Source of the DNA: Panulirus ornatus
Taxonomy: Eukaryota; Arthropoda; Malacostraca; Decapoda; Palinuridae
Reading direction: 5' to 3'
DNA: 64,000 nt
NCBI RefSeq assembly: GCF_036320965.1
Contig: NC_092270.1
Coordinates: forward strand, 21,721,440 to 21,785,439
Under the pieces are notes generated by a model that made no database searches, was not told where the DNA came from, and worked only from the letters and a program-made list of their open reading frames with translations. The stretch's first letter is position 1; every line of letters begins with the position of its first letter. Shown piece after piece: positions 45,690-57,331 of the stretch. The translations under genes were made by a program, and so were the position numbers.

Positions 45690-48095
45690 AAGGATGGATG
45701 ACTAGGTCACATGGATGAAGGATGGATGACTGACGTGAAGGATGACTAGGTCACATGGATGAAGGATGGATGACTGACGTGAAGGATGACTAGGTCACAT
45801 GGATGAAGGTTGGATGACTGACGTGAAGGATGACTAGGTCACATGGATGAAGGATGGATGACTGAGGTGAAGGATGACTAGGTAACATGGATGAAGGATG
45901 GATGACTGAGGCTAAGGATGACTAGGTCACATGGATGAAGGATGGATGACTGACGTGAAGGATGACTAGGTCACATGGATGAAGGATGGATGACTAGGTC
46001 ACATGGATGAAGGATGGATGACTAGGTCACATGGATGAAGGATGGATGACTGACGTGAAGGATGACTAGGTCACATGGATGAAGGATGGATGACTGACGT
46101 GAAGGATGACTAGGTCACATGGATGAAGGATGGATGACTGACGTGAAGGATGACTAGGTCACATGGATGAAGGATGGATGACTGACGTGAAGGATGACTA
46201 GGTCACATGGATGAAGGATGGATGACTGACGTGAAGGATGACTAGGTCACATGGATGAAGGATGGATGACTGACGTGAAGGATGACTAGGTCACATGGAT
46301 GAAGGATGGATGACTGACGTGAAGGATGACTAGGTCACATGGATGAAGGATGGATGACTGACGTGAAGGATGACTAGGTCACATGGATGAAGGATGGATG
46401 ACTGACGTGAAGGATGACTAGGTCACATGGATGAAGGATGGATGACTGACGTGAAGGATGACTAGGTCACATGGATGAAGGATGGATGACTAGGTCACAT
46501 GGATGAAGGATGGATGACTGACGTGAAGGATGACTAGGTCACATGGATGAAGGATGGATGACTAGGTCACATGGATGAAGGATGGATGACTGACGTGAAG
46601 GATGACTAGGTCACATGGATGAAGGATGGATGACTGACGTGAAGGATGACTAGGTCACATGGATGAAGGATGGATGACTGACGTGAAGGATGACTAGGTC
46701 ACATGGATGAAGGATGGATGACTAGGTCACATGGATGAAGGATGGATGACTGACGTGAAGGATGACTAGGTCACATGGATGAAGGATGGATGACTGACGT
46801 GAAGGATGACTAGGTCACATGGATGAAGGATGGATGACTAGGTCACATGGATGAAGGATGGATGACTGACGTGAAGGATGACTAGGTCACATGGATGAAG
46901 GATGGATGACTAGGTCACATGGATGAAGGATGGATGACTAGGTCACATGGATGAAGGATGGATGACTGACGTGAAGGATGACTAGGTCACATGGATGAAG
47001 GATGGATGACTAGGTCACATGGATGAAGGATGGATGACTAGGTCACATGGATGAAGGATGGATGACTGACGTGAAGGATGACTAGGTCACATGGATGAAG
47101 GATGGATGACTGACGTGAAGGATGACTAGGTCACATGGATGAAGGATGGATGACTGACGTGAAGGATGACTAGGTCACATGGATGAAGGATGGATGACTG
47201 ACGTGAAGGATGACTAGGTCACATGGATGAAGGATGGATGACTGACGTGAAGGATGACTAGGTCACATGGATGAAGGATGGATGACTAGGTCACATGGAT
47301 GAAGGATGGATGACTGACGTGAAGGATGACTAGGTCACATGGATGAAGGATGGATGACTGACGTGAAGGATGACTAGGTCACATGGATGAAGGATGGATG
47401 ACTGACGTGAAGGATGACTAGGTCACATGGATGAAGGATGGATGACTGACGTGAAGGATGACTAGGTCACATGGATGAAGGATGGATGACTGACGTGAAG
47501 GATGACTAGGTCACATGGATGAAGGATGGATGACTGACGTGAAGGATGACTAGGTCACATGGATGAAGGATGGATGACTGACGTGAAGGATGACTAGGTC
47601 ACATGGATGAAGGATGGATGACTAGGTCACATGGATGAAGGATGGATGACTGACGTGAAGGATGACTAGGTCACATGGATGAAGGATGGATGACTGACGT
47701 GAAGGATGACTAGGTCACATGGATGAAGGATGGATGACTGACGTGAAGGATGACTAGGTCACATGGATGAAGGATGGATGACTGACGTGAAGGATGACTA
47801 GGTCACATGGATGAAGGATGGATGACTGACGTGAAGGATGACTAGGTCACATGGATGAAGGATGGATGACTGACGTGAAGGATGACTAGGTCACATGGAT
47901 GAAGGATGGATGACTGACGTGAAGGATGACTAGGTCACATGGATGAAGGATGGATGACTGACGTGAAGGATGACTAGGTCACATGGATGAAGGATGGATG
48001 ACTGACGTGAAGGATGACTAGGTCACATGGATGAAGGATGGATGACTAGGTCACATGGATGAAGGATGGATGACTGACGTGAAGGATGACTAGGT
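45690..48095. repeat. Satellite B: 44-bp/28-bp dimorphic array, about 2.4 kb
   Basis: Long units contain ACTGACGTGAAGGATG then ACTAGGTCACATGGATGAAG and GATGGATG (44 bp). Short units lack the 16 bp TGACGTGAAGGATGAC (28 bp), as expected from recombination between the GATGAC direct repeats flanking it. Short units are scattered singly, in pairs and triplets, and only a few substitutions occur, nearly all in the leftmost units. Confidence 0.97.
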
Positions 48096-51000
48096 GGTAG
48101 GTTTACGAGCGATGATTGGGTGGTGGGTATACGAGCGATGATTGGGTGGTAGGTTTACGAGCGATGATTGGGTGGTGGGTATACGAGCGATGATTGGGTG
48201 GTAGGTTTACGAGCGATGATTGGGTGGTGAGTTTACGAGCGATGATTGGGTGGTGGGTATACGAGCGATGATTGGGTGGTGGGTATACGAGCGATGATTG
48301 GGTGGTAGGTTTACGAGCGATGATTGGGTGGTAGGTTTACGAGCGATGATTGGGTGGTGGGTATACGAGCGATGATTGGGTGGTGGGTATACGAGCGATG
48401 ATTGGGTGGTGGGTATACGAGCGATGATTGGGTGGTGGGTATACGAGCGATGATTGGGTGGTGGGTATACGAGCGATGATTGGGTGGTGGGTATACGAGC
48501 GATGATTGGGTGGTGGGTATACGAGCGATGATTGGGTGGTGGGTATACGAGCGATGATTGGGTGGTGGGTATACGAGCGATGATTGGGTGGTAGGTTTAC
48601 GAGCGATGATTGGGTGGTGAGTTTACGAGCGATGATTGGGTGGTGGGTATACGAGCGATGATTGGGTGGTGGGTATACGAGCGATGATTGGGTGGTGGGT
48701 ATACGAGCGATGATTGGGTGGTGAGTTTACGAGCGATGATTGGGTGGTGGGTATACGAGCGATGATTGGGTGGTAGGTTTACGAGCGATGATTGGGTGGT
48801 GGGTATACGAGCGATGATTGGGTGGTAGGTTTACGAGCGATGATTGGGTGGTGGGTATACGAGCGATGATTGGGTGGTGGGTATACGAGCGATGATTGGG
48901 TGGTGGGTATACGAGCGATGATTGGGTGGTGGGTATACGAGCGATGATTGGGTGGTGGGTATACGAGCGATGATTGGGTGGTAGGTTTACGAGCGATGAT
49001 TGGGTGGTAGGTTTACGAGCGATGATTGGGTGGTAGGTTTACGAGCGATGATTGGGTGGTGAGTTTACGAGCGATGATTGGGTGGTAGGTTTACGAGCGA
49101 TGATTGGGTGGTGGGTATACGAGCGATGATTGGGTGGTGGGTATACGAGCGATGATTGGGTGGTGGGTATACGAGCGATGATTGGGTGGTGGGTATACGA
49201 GCGATGATTGGGTGGTAGGTTTACGAGCGATGATTGGGTGGTAGGTTTACGAGCGATGATTGGGTGGTGGGTATACGAGCGATGATTGGGTGGTGGGTTT
49301 ACGAGCGATGATTGGGTGGTAGGTTTACGAGCGATGATTGGGTGGTAGGTTTACGAGCGATGATTGGGTGGTGAGTTTACGAGCGATGATTGGGTGGTGG
49401 GTATACGAGCGATGATTGGGTGGTAGGTTTACGAGCGATGATTGGGTGGTAGGTTTACGAGCGATGATTGGGTGGTGGGTATACGAGCGATGATTGGGTG
49501 GTGAGTTTACGAGCGATGATTGGGTGGTGAGTTTACGAGCGATGATTGGGTGGTGGGTATACGAGCGATGATTGGGTGGTAGGTTTACGAGCGATGATTG
49601 GGTGGTAGGTTTACGAGCGATGATTGGGTGGTAGGTTTACGAGCGATGATTGGGTGGTGGGTTTACGAGCGATGATTGGGTGGTGGGTATACGAGCGATG
49701 ATTGGGTGGTGAGTTTACGAGCGATGATTGGGTGGTGGGTTTACGAGCGATGATTGGGTGGTGGGTTTACGAGCGATGATTGGGTGGTAGGTTTACGAGC
49801 GATGATTGGGTGGTGGGTATACGAGCGATGATTGGGTGGTGGGTATACGAGCGATGATTGGGTGGTGAGTTTACGAGCGATGATTGGGTGGTAGGTTTAC
49901 GAGCGATGATTGGGTGGTGGGTTTACGAGCGATGATTGGGTGGTAGGTTTACGAGCGATGATTGGGTGGTAGGTTTACGAGCGATGATTGGGTGGTAGGT
50001 TTACGAGCGATGATTGGGTGGTAGGTTTACGAGCGATGATTGGGTGGTAGGTTTACGAGCGATGATTGGGTGGTAGGTTTACGAGCGATGATTGGGTGGT
50101 GGGTATACGAGCGATGATTGGGTGGTGAGTTTACGAGCGATGATTGGGTGGTAGGTTTACGAGCGATGATTGGGTGGTGAGTTTACGAGCGATGATTGGG
50201 TGGTGGGTATACGAGCGATGATTGGGTGGTAGGTTTACGAGCGATGATTGGGTGGTGGGTTTACGAGCGATGATTGGGTGGTGGGTTTACGAGCGATGAT
50301 TGGGTGGTGGGTTTACGAGCGATGATTGGGTGGTGGGTATACGAGCGATGATTGGGTGGTGGGTATACGAGCGATGATTGGGTGGTAGGTTTACGAGCGA
50401 TGATTGGATGGTGGGTATACGAGCGATGATTGGGTGGTGAGTTTACGAGCGATGATTGGGTGGTGGGTATACGAGCGATGATTGGGTGGTGAGTTTACGA
50501 GCGATGATTGGGTGGTGGGTATACGAGCGATGATTGGGTGGTGAGTTTACGAGCGATGATTGGGTGGTGAGTTTACGAGCGATGATTGGGTGGTAGGTTT
50601 ACGAGCGATGATTGGGTGGTGGGTATACGAGCGATGATTGGGTGGTGAGTTTACGAGCGATGATTGGGTGGTGGGTATACGAGCGATGATTGGGTGGTAG
50701 GTTTACGAGCGATGATTGGGTGGTGAGTTTACGAGCGATGATTGGGTGGTGGGTTTACGAGCGATGATTGGGTGGTGGGTATACGAGCGATGATTGGGTG
50801 GTGGGTATACGAGCGATGATTGGGTGGTAGGTTTACGAGCGATGATTGGGTGGTGAGTTTACGAGTGATGATTGGGTGGTAGGTTTACGAGCGATGATTG
50901 GGTGGTAGGTTTACGAGCGATGATTGGGTGGTGGGTATACGAGCGATGATTGGGTGGTAGGTTTACGAGCGATGATTGGGTGGTGAGTTTACGAGCGATG

Positions 51001-51489
51001 ATTGGGTGGTAGGTTTACGAGCGATGATTGGGTGGTGAGTTTACGAGCGATGATTGGGTGGTGGGTATACGAGCGATGATTGGGTGGTGGGTATACGAGC
51101 GATGATTGGGTGGTAGGTTTACGAGCGATGATTGGGTGGTAGGTTTACGAGCGATGATTGGGTGGTGGGTATACGAGCGATGATTGGGTGGTAGGTTTAC
51201 GAGCGATGATTGGGTGGTGGGTATACGAGCGATGATTGGGTGGTAGGTTTACGAGCGATGATTGGGTGGTGAGTTTACGAGCGATGATTGGGTGGTGGGT
51301 ATACGAGCGATGATTGGGTGGTGGGTTTACGAGCGATGATTGGGTGGTGAGTTTACGAGCGATGATTGGGTGGTGGGTTTACGAGCGATGATTGGGTGGT
51401 GAGTTTACGAGCGATGATTGGGTGGTGGGTTTACGAGCGATGATTGGGTGGTAGGTTTACGAGCGATGATTGGGTGGTGGGTATACGAG
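48096..51489. repeat. Satellite C: 26-bp array, about 130 copies
   Basis: Units are ACGAGCGATGATTGGGTGGT plus six variable bases in four forms, GGGTAT, AGGTTT, GAGTTT and GGGTTT, just before the next ACGAGC. Outside these positions only isolated changes were seen (GGATGGT near 50408, GAGTGATG near 50866). Each unit has two CpG. The period is not a multiple of three, so all six frames meet stops and the region is free of long reading frames. It joins satellite B without a spacer. Confidence 0.98.
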
Positions 51490-51557
51490 GTACCAGAGCA
51501 CAGACCAGGTACCACAGAACAGACCAGGTACCACAGAACAGACCAGGTACCACAGAC
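51490..51557. repeat. 19-bp tandem repeat, about 3 copies
   Basis: CAGGTACCACAGAACAGAC repeated at the right edge of satellite C. Confidence 0.92.
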
Positions 51558-52560
51558 AAGCTAAGCGTCACAAAGGAGCTAAACAAGGAACAGTTTGAGT
51601 ACAGGATGTAGATAGGATGACATACTTGGCCACAAGTGGGAGCAGGAGGCCTAGAGCAACATACAGGAGGAGAAACCACTGTCTATAAACAGAGAAGCAA
51701 TGACCACGATCGAAGGAAGCTTTGGAGGGAGGGAAAAGAACTGACAGGCGTCTCCACCCGTCAAGGACCATCCACCACCTCGTAGTAACACGAAACTTCA
51801 AAAGGACGAAGGAAAACACTATTCTTCCGATGCCATCGAGGAAGCAGCTTTCAATGTGTGGACGAAGAGAAGGAACAGTTTGACACAGATGTCGAGAGTC
51901 CCCCTCAAAAAAAAACCCAAAAAAACTGGAGGAGGAAAGAAGCCAGCGAGAACGGTCGTGCAGAAAATGCTGCTTGCAGGAGACTGGATTAAGGAATCGA
52001 GACCATATCCAAAATCACTTGTCAAGATGTCAGAGCTGCCATTAAGCTGATGGCTAGGCTGAAAAGCCTCAGGATAGAGCAAGATCAATAAAGCGATATT
52101 GGAAAGCAAGTCGAGGAAGATCATCTTGCGTTCTGCCTCAGCGTTACGAAGACAATCTTTCTGTTGGCTGTTCTTAAGATAGATTAATGAAAAGGGTCAG
52201 AAAAAATAGGACACCGAGAGCAACTCAAACACTACATGGAGCCAAATCTTTATTTCTTTTTTTTTGATGTTAGCTGAGAGGGTACGTGAGGGGGTATCCT
52301 TTCTCTTCTAGGGATATTTCTGCCTCCTGACGGGGCATTTCTACTCTCCTGAAGGTACACGTGCCCTTATAGGGACGTCCCTGCTCTCCTGAGGGTCCCA
52401 AGCAGCCCCTAAAGGAGGAGGGAGCCAGCAGGACCTGCAGATGACGTGGAGGTGGGGATGGAAAGGGGGTGCGGGAGACACAGGGAGGGTGAGGGCGGGC
52501 GCGACGCGAGGTCGGGCTAGAAGGAAAATTTTCTCCCTCCCTCACCCGTGTGTGGTGGAG
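51558..52560. other. Low-copy stretch; two unassigned overlapping frames
   Basis: A minus-strand 101-codon frame (51819-52124) and plus-strand segments such as VRAAIKLMARLKSLRIEQDQ (from about 52020) have protein-like composition but no recognised family. From 52270 to 52420 there are diverged 30-35-bp repeats around CTCTCCTGA(A/G)GG. Confidence 0.35.
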
Positions 52561-52800
52561 GGAGGGAAGGAGGGGGAGGGAGGGGAGGGAGGGAGGGGGA
52601 GGGAGGGAGGGATCTCTGAGAGAGGGTTGGAAGAGGCAAGAAGTTTTTCAAGTGGTAAAAATGACGCAGGGATAAAGTCAAGTGGTGGTGGTGGTGTGTG
52701 GGGGAGAGAGGGAGAGGTCGGGGGTGGGAGAGAGAGGGAGGGGGACGTGTGTGTGTGTGTGTGGACGCGCGGGGGAGGGGGGGGTGGTACCCCCCCTGGT
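52561..52800. repeat. GGGA-rich low-complexity stretch
   Basis: Runs of GGGAGGGAGGGA (52557-52612), then GGGAGAGAGGGAG and (GT)n, with G runs at 52770-52795 followed by CCCCCC. Potential G-quadruplex former on the plus strand. Confidence 0.85.
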
Positions 52801-52916
52801 CACAACCGGTCGAGGGCAAAAGTGGGACTTAATGACGGACTTGAGATAGGCCGAGCGTGCACGGGAATGTTATTAAGCTTAGATGTGGGACTCACATATT
52901 TCTACGAAGACGTGAG

Positions 52917-52919
<3 letters not shown>

Positions 52920-52967
<48 letters not shown>
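52920..52967. repeat. (GT)24 microsatellite
   Basis: Uninterrupted GT run. Confidence 0.98.
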
Positions 52968-52968
<1 letters not shown>

Positions 52969-53103
52969 GTGGTTGTACTGTTGTGGACCTGAAAGGCACG
53001 TGAGCGGTGGTGCACAGTCTTGGCCGTTGTAGCTCAGTGTTGTACTAGTGCGTTGGCGTATAGTCTAAGGGCGCTACGTTGTGGGAGTGTGTGTGTGTGT
53101 GTT

Positions 53104-53341
53104 GTGGTGCAGGGTACGTGTGTGGAGTTGTGTGAGTGCGTGTGTTTGGGGATGGGTGGGTGTGTGGGGTTGTGTGAAGGAGTGTGTTGGTGTGGGTGTG
53201 TGTGGGGTTGTGTGAGTGCGTGTGTTGGTGTGGGTGTGTGTGGGGTTGTGTGAGGGAGTGTGTTGGTGTGGGTGTGTGTGGGGTTGTGTGAGGGAGTGTG
53301 TTGGTGTGGGTGTGTGTGGGGTTGTATGAGGGAGTGTGTTA
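53104..53341. repeat. 38-bp GT-rich minisatellite, about 6 copies
   Basis: Units contain GGGTTGTGTGAGGGAGTGTG then TTGGTGTGGGTGTGTGTG; two units have AGTGCG for GGGAGT. Confidence 0.92.
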
Positions 53342-53384
53342 GGTGTATACATCGCAAGGGAGTGTGTCTAGGTGCGCAGTGTTG

Positions 53385-53385
<1 letters not shown>

Positions 53386-53449
<64 letters not shown>
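53386..53449. repeat. (GA)31 microsatellite
   Basis: Uninterrupted GA run. Confidence 0.98.
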
Positions 53450-53453
<4 letters not shown>

Positions 53454-53818
53454 GCCTTCAGAGTGTTGATGCAGAAGCACCCTCACACACTGACACACCC
53501 ACACACACACACACAAACACACAGGTCCCCAGACTGACCAGATCTGTCCCTCCCCCACTTCTCTTTCTCTCTATGGCCCCTTCATCAATGAATTGATTAG
53601 CTGAAGGAAATATAGAGCTGAGTGTGTGATGATGATGATGTCTTCCATTCAAGGAAAAGTCGGGTCCACAAGACGTAAAGATGGAGGACGAATCCTTAAC
53701 CCACAGGATGGAGCGCTCCAGCCCAGAGCTATGGGTCAGATGGATCGTGGGTTTGTGGAGTGGGGGACGATGCTGGAGGGGTTATAATGGATGGGGTGTG
53801 GGAGGGATACGCCCGTGA

Positions 53819-53827
53819 TGTGTGTGT

Positions 53828-53879
<52 letters not shown>
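53819..53879. repeat. (GT)30 microsatellite
   Basis: GT run with one C interruption. Confidence 0.98.
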
Positions 53880-53882
<3 letters not shown>

Positions 53883-53983
53883 CAAAGCCATTTTTTTAAA
53901 TTTTTCTGTTGTTTTTTTCCCCTGGGAGGACGGTGGACAAGGTGAACTATTGGTTCATAAAGCAAGACAGACCCAGGAGGGAC

Positions 53984-54239
53984 CACAGCGTGGGGGGGGG
54001 GGGGGATGGGGCCTCACTGGGGGTAGGACTCTAGTAGGAGATGGGGCCACAGTGTGGGGGTAGGAGACTAGTGAAAGATGGGGCCTCAGTGGGGGTAGGA
54101 GACTAGTGAAAGATGGGGCCACAGTGTGGGGGTAGGAGACTAGTGAAAGATGGGGCCACAGTGGGGGTAGGACTCTAGTAGGAGATGGGACCACAGTGGG
54201 GGTAGGAGACTAGTGAAAGATGGGGCCACAGTGGGCACA
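53984..54239. repeat. 35-36-bp G-rich minisatellite, about 7 copies
   Basis: Units contain GGGGGTAGGAGACTAGTGAA and AGATGGGGCCACAGTG; some have GGACTCTAGTAGGAG or GGCCTCAGTG instead. It starts with a run of 12 G at 53991-54003. Confidence 0.94.
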
Positions 54240-54241
54240 CA

Positions 54242-54278
<37 letters not shown>

Positions 54279-54294
54279 ACACACACACACACAC
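54242..54294. repeat. (CA)26 microsatellite
   Basis: CA run with one T interruption. Confidence 0.98.
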
Positions 54295-55143
54295 ATTTTA
54301 CTTCTAACCTTTGTGTTTTCCTGGCCAATTCTTCACTTTAAATGTCTCTCCATATTTCCACGAAGTGTGTACGAGATCAAACTCTTTGCGAGAGAAAGAG
54401 CGAGACTTTGCGATGGCGTCTCTCGCTACCCTTAGCGTTCATCTGCTAAGAAATATACAGACGTAACTTTGATACATATCTTGCTACTCACTGATCATAT
54501 TGATCACCCATCACATCAGCCTGAGTAAGTAATCTCAGGTCACATTTGCTAATCAGTCGTTACATCATTATCCGCCTGATATGTCTACGAGCAACGACCT
54601 CTAATGACACCAGCGGTAGTTCGATGGTTCGACCAGTTGGCGCTGAGGATGCGTACAACAACCGGGCTCCGCTAATGTTAGCGACATCAGCTCCGGCACA
54701 TGACACTCCTGCTAAGCTTCACTCAGCCCGTAGCGTAAGCGTCAACGTTTTAGCAAACGTTTCCAAGGCAAAGGATCGTTCACACAAGACTTGGACAACC
54801 ATACCCTATTGAAAAGAAACGTAGAAACTGCCTCATTCAAAGCATACAAATCCCAGATACGAGATTAGGAAGGATCCTAAAAGACCTCTTGGTTATATTC
54901 CAAAAGACTCGTAACAAAGGGAGATTATGGACGAGGGAGGGAGGAAGGCGGGGTTCCACCCAGCGCTAGGATGTTACCAAGGCCTAACGAAATATCAGAG
55001 CTTCGTCAGCAGGTTCCTGTAGGTTAAGCCTCTGCTCAAACTCCCACAGCCATTTCATCTGTCTCGTAAGTTGTAAGATATGGACCCCCAGGCTACGCGC
55101 TCGCTCAATATATCTTACCTCGTGATAACCCGATCTGTATACG

Positions 55144-55148
<5 letters not shown>
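54295..55148. other. Low-copy stretch; one unassigned 88-codon frame
   Basis: The plus-strand frame 54546-54812 is non-repetitive and moderately CpG-rich but contains no recognised motif. No RNA gene seen. Confidence 0.3.

Positions 55149-55217
<69 letters not shown>
55149..55217. repeat. (AT)34 microsatellite
   Basis: Uninterrupted AT run. Confidence 0.98.
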
Positions 55218-55221
<4 letters not shown>

Positions 55222-55374
55222 TTTTTATTATACTCAACCGACGTCTCCCATGTCAGCGAAGTAGCGCAAGGAAACAGACGAAAGAATGGCCCAACCCACC
55301 CACATACACATGTATATACATACACGCCAACACATGCACATATACATACATATATATTTCAACGTATACATATA

Positions 55375-55450
<76 letters not shown>

Positions 55451-55530
55451 TGTACATATCCATACTTGCTGCCTTCATCCATTTCCGTCGCCACCCCGCC
55501 ACACACGAAATAGCATCTCCCTCCTTCTTA
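55218..55530 (-). mobile_element. Retroelement 3'-end fragment bracketing (AT)n tracts
   Basis: CAGCGAAGTAGCG at about 55253-55265 corresponds to TAGCGAGGTAGCG at the 3' end of the relic near 39.4 kb and AAGCGAGGTAGCG near 58.6 kb. CTTGCTGCCTTCATCCATTT near 55467 matches the dispersed repeat at 37.28 kb. The segment holds a second AT tract at 55381-55443. I infer a 3' tail of the same non-LTR family as copies 1-3, read on the minus strand. Confidence 0.55.
55381..55443. repeat. (AT)31 microsatellite
   Basis: Uninterrupted AT run inside the retroelement 3'-end fragment. Confidence 0.98.
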
Positions 55531-55569
55531 TATATGTATCATCAGCTTTTGGCTTTTTATTGAATAAAT

Positions 55570-55672
55570 TCTCTTTTTATCATCATTGTTATCAATATCA
55601 ATAATATTTTCATTATCATTACTATCGTTATCATTATCATTGTCATTATCATTATCACTATTATCACCATGA
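55570..55672. repeat. (ATTATC)n-type degenerate microsatellite
   Basis: ATTATCATTATC words with G and C substitutions. Confidence 0.88.
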
Positions 55673-55777
55673 TCGCTGTTCGTATCATTATAATGCCATG
55701 AACATCTTCATGAGGGGAGGGTCATGAGTGCCTCATTGTGAGTCACGTAAGATGTGTGAAGGACACGAGTAACGGCT

Positions 55778-56056
55778 CCATGCCTCTCCCTCCACCTCCA
55801 TGCCTCTCCCTCCTCTTCCATGACTCCCTCCACCTCCATGCCTCTCCCTCCTCCTCCATGAGTCCCTCCACCTCCATGCCTCTCCCTCCACCTCCATGTC
55901 TCTCCCTCCACCTCCATGCCTCTCCCTCCACCTCCATGTCTCTCCCTCCACCTCCATGCCTCTCCCTCCACCTCCATGTCTCTCCCTCCACCTCCATGCC
56001 TCTCCCTCCTCCTCCATGCCTCTCCCTCCTCCTCCATGCCTCTCCCTCCACCTCCC
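55778..56056. repeat. 20-bp pyrimidine-rich minisatellite, about 14 copies
   Basis: Units are CCTCCATG(C/T)CTCTCCCTCC with A/T before them; one or two units are shortened to TGACTCCC or TGAGTCCC. Because 20 is not a multiple of three, three units make a 20-residue repeat and all frames look open; these are not genes. Confidence 0.95.
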
Positions 56057-56557
56057 TGACCCCACCTTTGACAGCGGAAGTATCGCAAAGCATTAAGGGC
56101 GTCACAACAATGAGAAGTGGTGTGAGTAACATGAATATCTGGTGTGAAGGAAGATATTGACCCACTCTGTAGAGCCTGGAAGATGGTACTGTTCTCAGGT
56201 TTACCTCTGGGTCTTAGGTATACCTAGATGTGACATGGTTTACACAGGTATACCATATTGACCCATTAGGCATGCCTTGGTGTACTTCTATGATCATAGT
56301 ATATCTATATGTATACTGTATGTGCTTATATGTGACCCTAGTGTGTACTGATACGTACCTTAGTTTACCTAGGTTTACTCATCGTTGTTTAGACGTGTCG
56401 TTGTAAACCTAATCTGTGTGTGAAGTTTTAGAGTTGGTAGTTTGGTTAGAAGGAGTCTAGAGTAAACTAGACAAACTGTTTCACCAAAGTTTTTGTCCAC
56501 GAAACTATTCTTGCTCGTATTTGTAACTCGTAAAGATTGTGTGTTTGTTTTTTGTTT
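56057..56557. other. Low-copy stretch, no gene seen
   Basis: Weakly repeated TACCTAG and GTTTAC words at 56200-56380. No gene recognised. Confidence 0.45.
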
Positions 56558-56585
56558 CCCTCCTCCTCCTCCTCCTCCTCCTCCT
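56558..56585. repeat. (TCC)9 microsatellite
   Basis: Uninterrupted CTC run. Confidence 0.96.
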
Positions 56586-56699
56586 GTGGTGTGTTTCTTG
56601 GTAAGTGTTAATTGAAATATATCTTCTTAATTTCCCATAGCTGTTCGAGAAGGGAGGGTGGGGAAGGAGGGGAGGGGGCAGGAACACCATGGGATGGTA

Positions 56700-56742
56700 C
56701 GTGTGTGTGTGTGTGTGTGTGTGTGTTGTGTGGGGGGGGGGG
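56700..56742. repeat. (GT)13 and G12 tract
   Basis: GT run followed by 11-12 G. Confidence 0.95.
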
Positions 56743-57066
56743 GTGACTGGACATGTACCCAGGGACTCACACACGAAGGAGAAAAGAGAGTTTGTTTCAC
56801 GATGAAAAGAGAGGATTCTTACGGCTGAGGGAAATAAAAGTGAATAGAAAAAATACTTATAAGTTCAAGATAACACTTTTATGCACTACTAATTACTTGT
56901 GTGAAGAAATGGTAAGAATTGTGGTGGTAATTATAACCTGAGACACAGACAATTGTGGAGGTAATTATATCCTCACACACAGATAATTGTAAAGTGACAT
57001 GTAATGCAATTATTTTCTTTCTGAACACCAAGATAATGGTAGGTAGAATGACCAATGAACATGAAG

Positions 57067-57068
<2 letters not shown>

Positions 57069-57133
<65 letters not shown>
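57069..57133. repeat. (CT)32 microsatellite
   Basis: Uninterrupted CT run immediately upstream of dispersed repeat copy B. Confidence 0.98.
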
Positions 57134-57134
<1 letters not shown>

Positions 57135-57137
<3 letters not shown>

Positions 57138-57257
57138 ATCTTCGTTGTGTATCAATTGACTGTTATAAATCTTTCTTGTATCTCCCCTGATGATGTGATT
57201 ATTACACGAAAGTGCACTTGGGAACTTATCGTGTTTCATTTCCCTAAGGATTCATTC
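57135..57257 (+). mobile_element. Dispersed repeat, copy B
   Basis: About 115 bp matching the reverse complement of 37321-37440: ATCTTCGTTGT, TATCAATTGACTGTTATAAA, TCTTTCTTGTATC, TGATGATGTGATTATTACAC, GAAAGTGCACTTGGGAACTT, ATCGTGTTTCATTTCC. I estimate 85% or more identity by eye. As in copy A, it ends at a TA-rich microsatellite (57258-57320). Confidence 0.7.
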
Positions 57258-57258
57258 G

Positions 57259-57320
<62 letters not shown>
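57258..57320. repeat. (TA)8 then (TG)24
   Basis: TATA run switching to TGTG. Confidence 0.97.
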
Positions 57321-57321
<1 letters not shown>

Positions 57322-57331
57322 TTTTTTTCTC

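Noticed and set aside
45690..48095. CRISPR-like array of repeats and spacers
   Set aside because: The whole period is repeated; there are no unique spacers, and the genome is eukaryotic.
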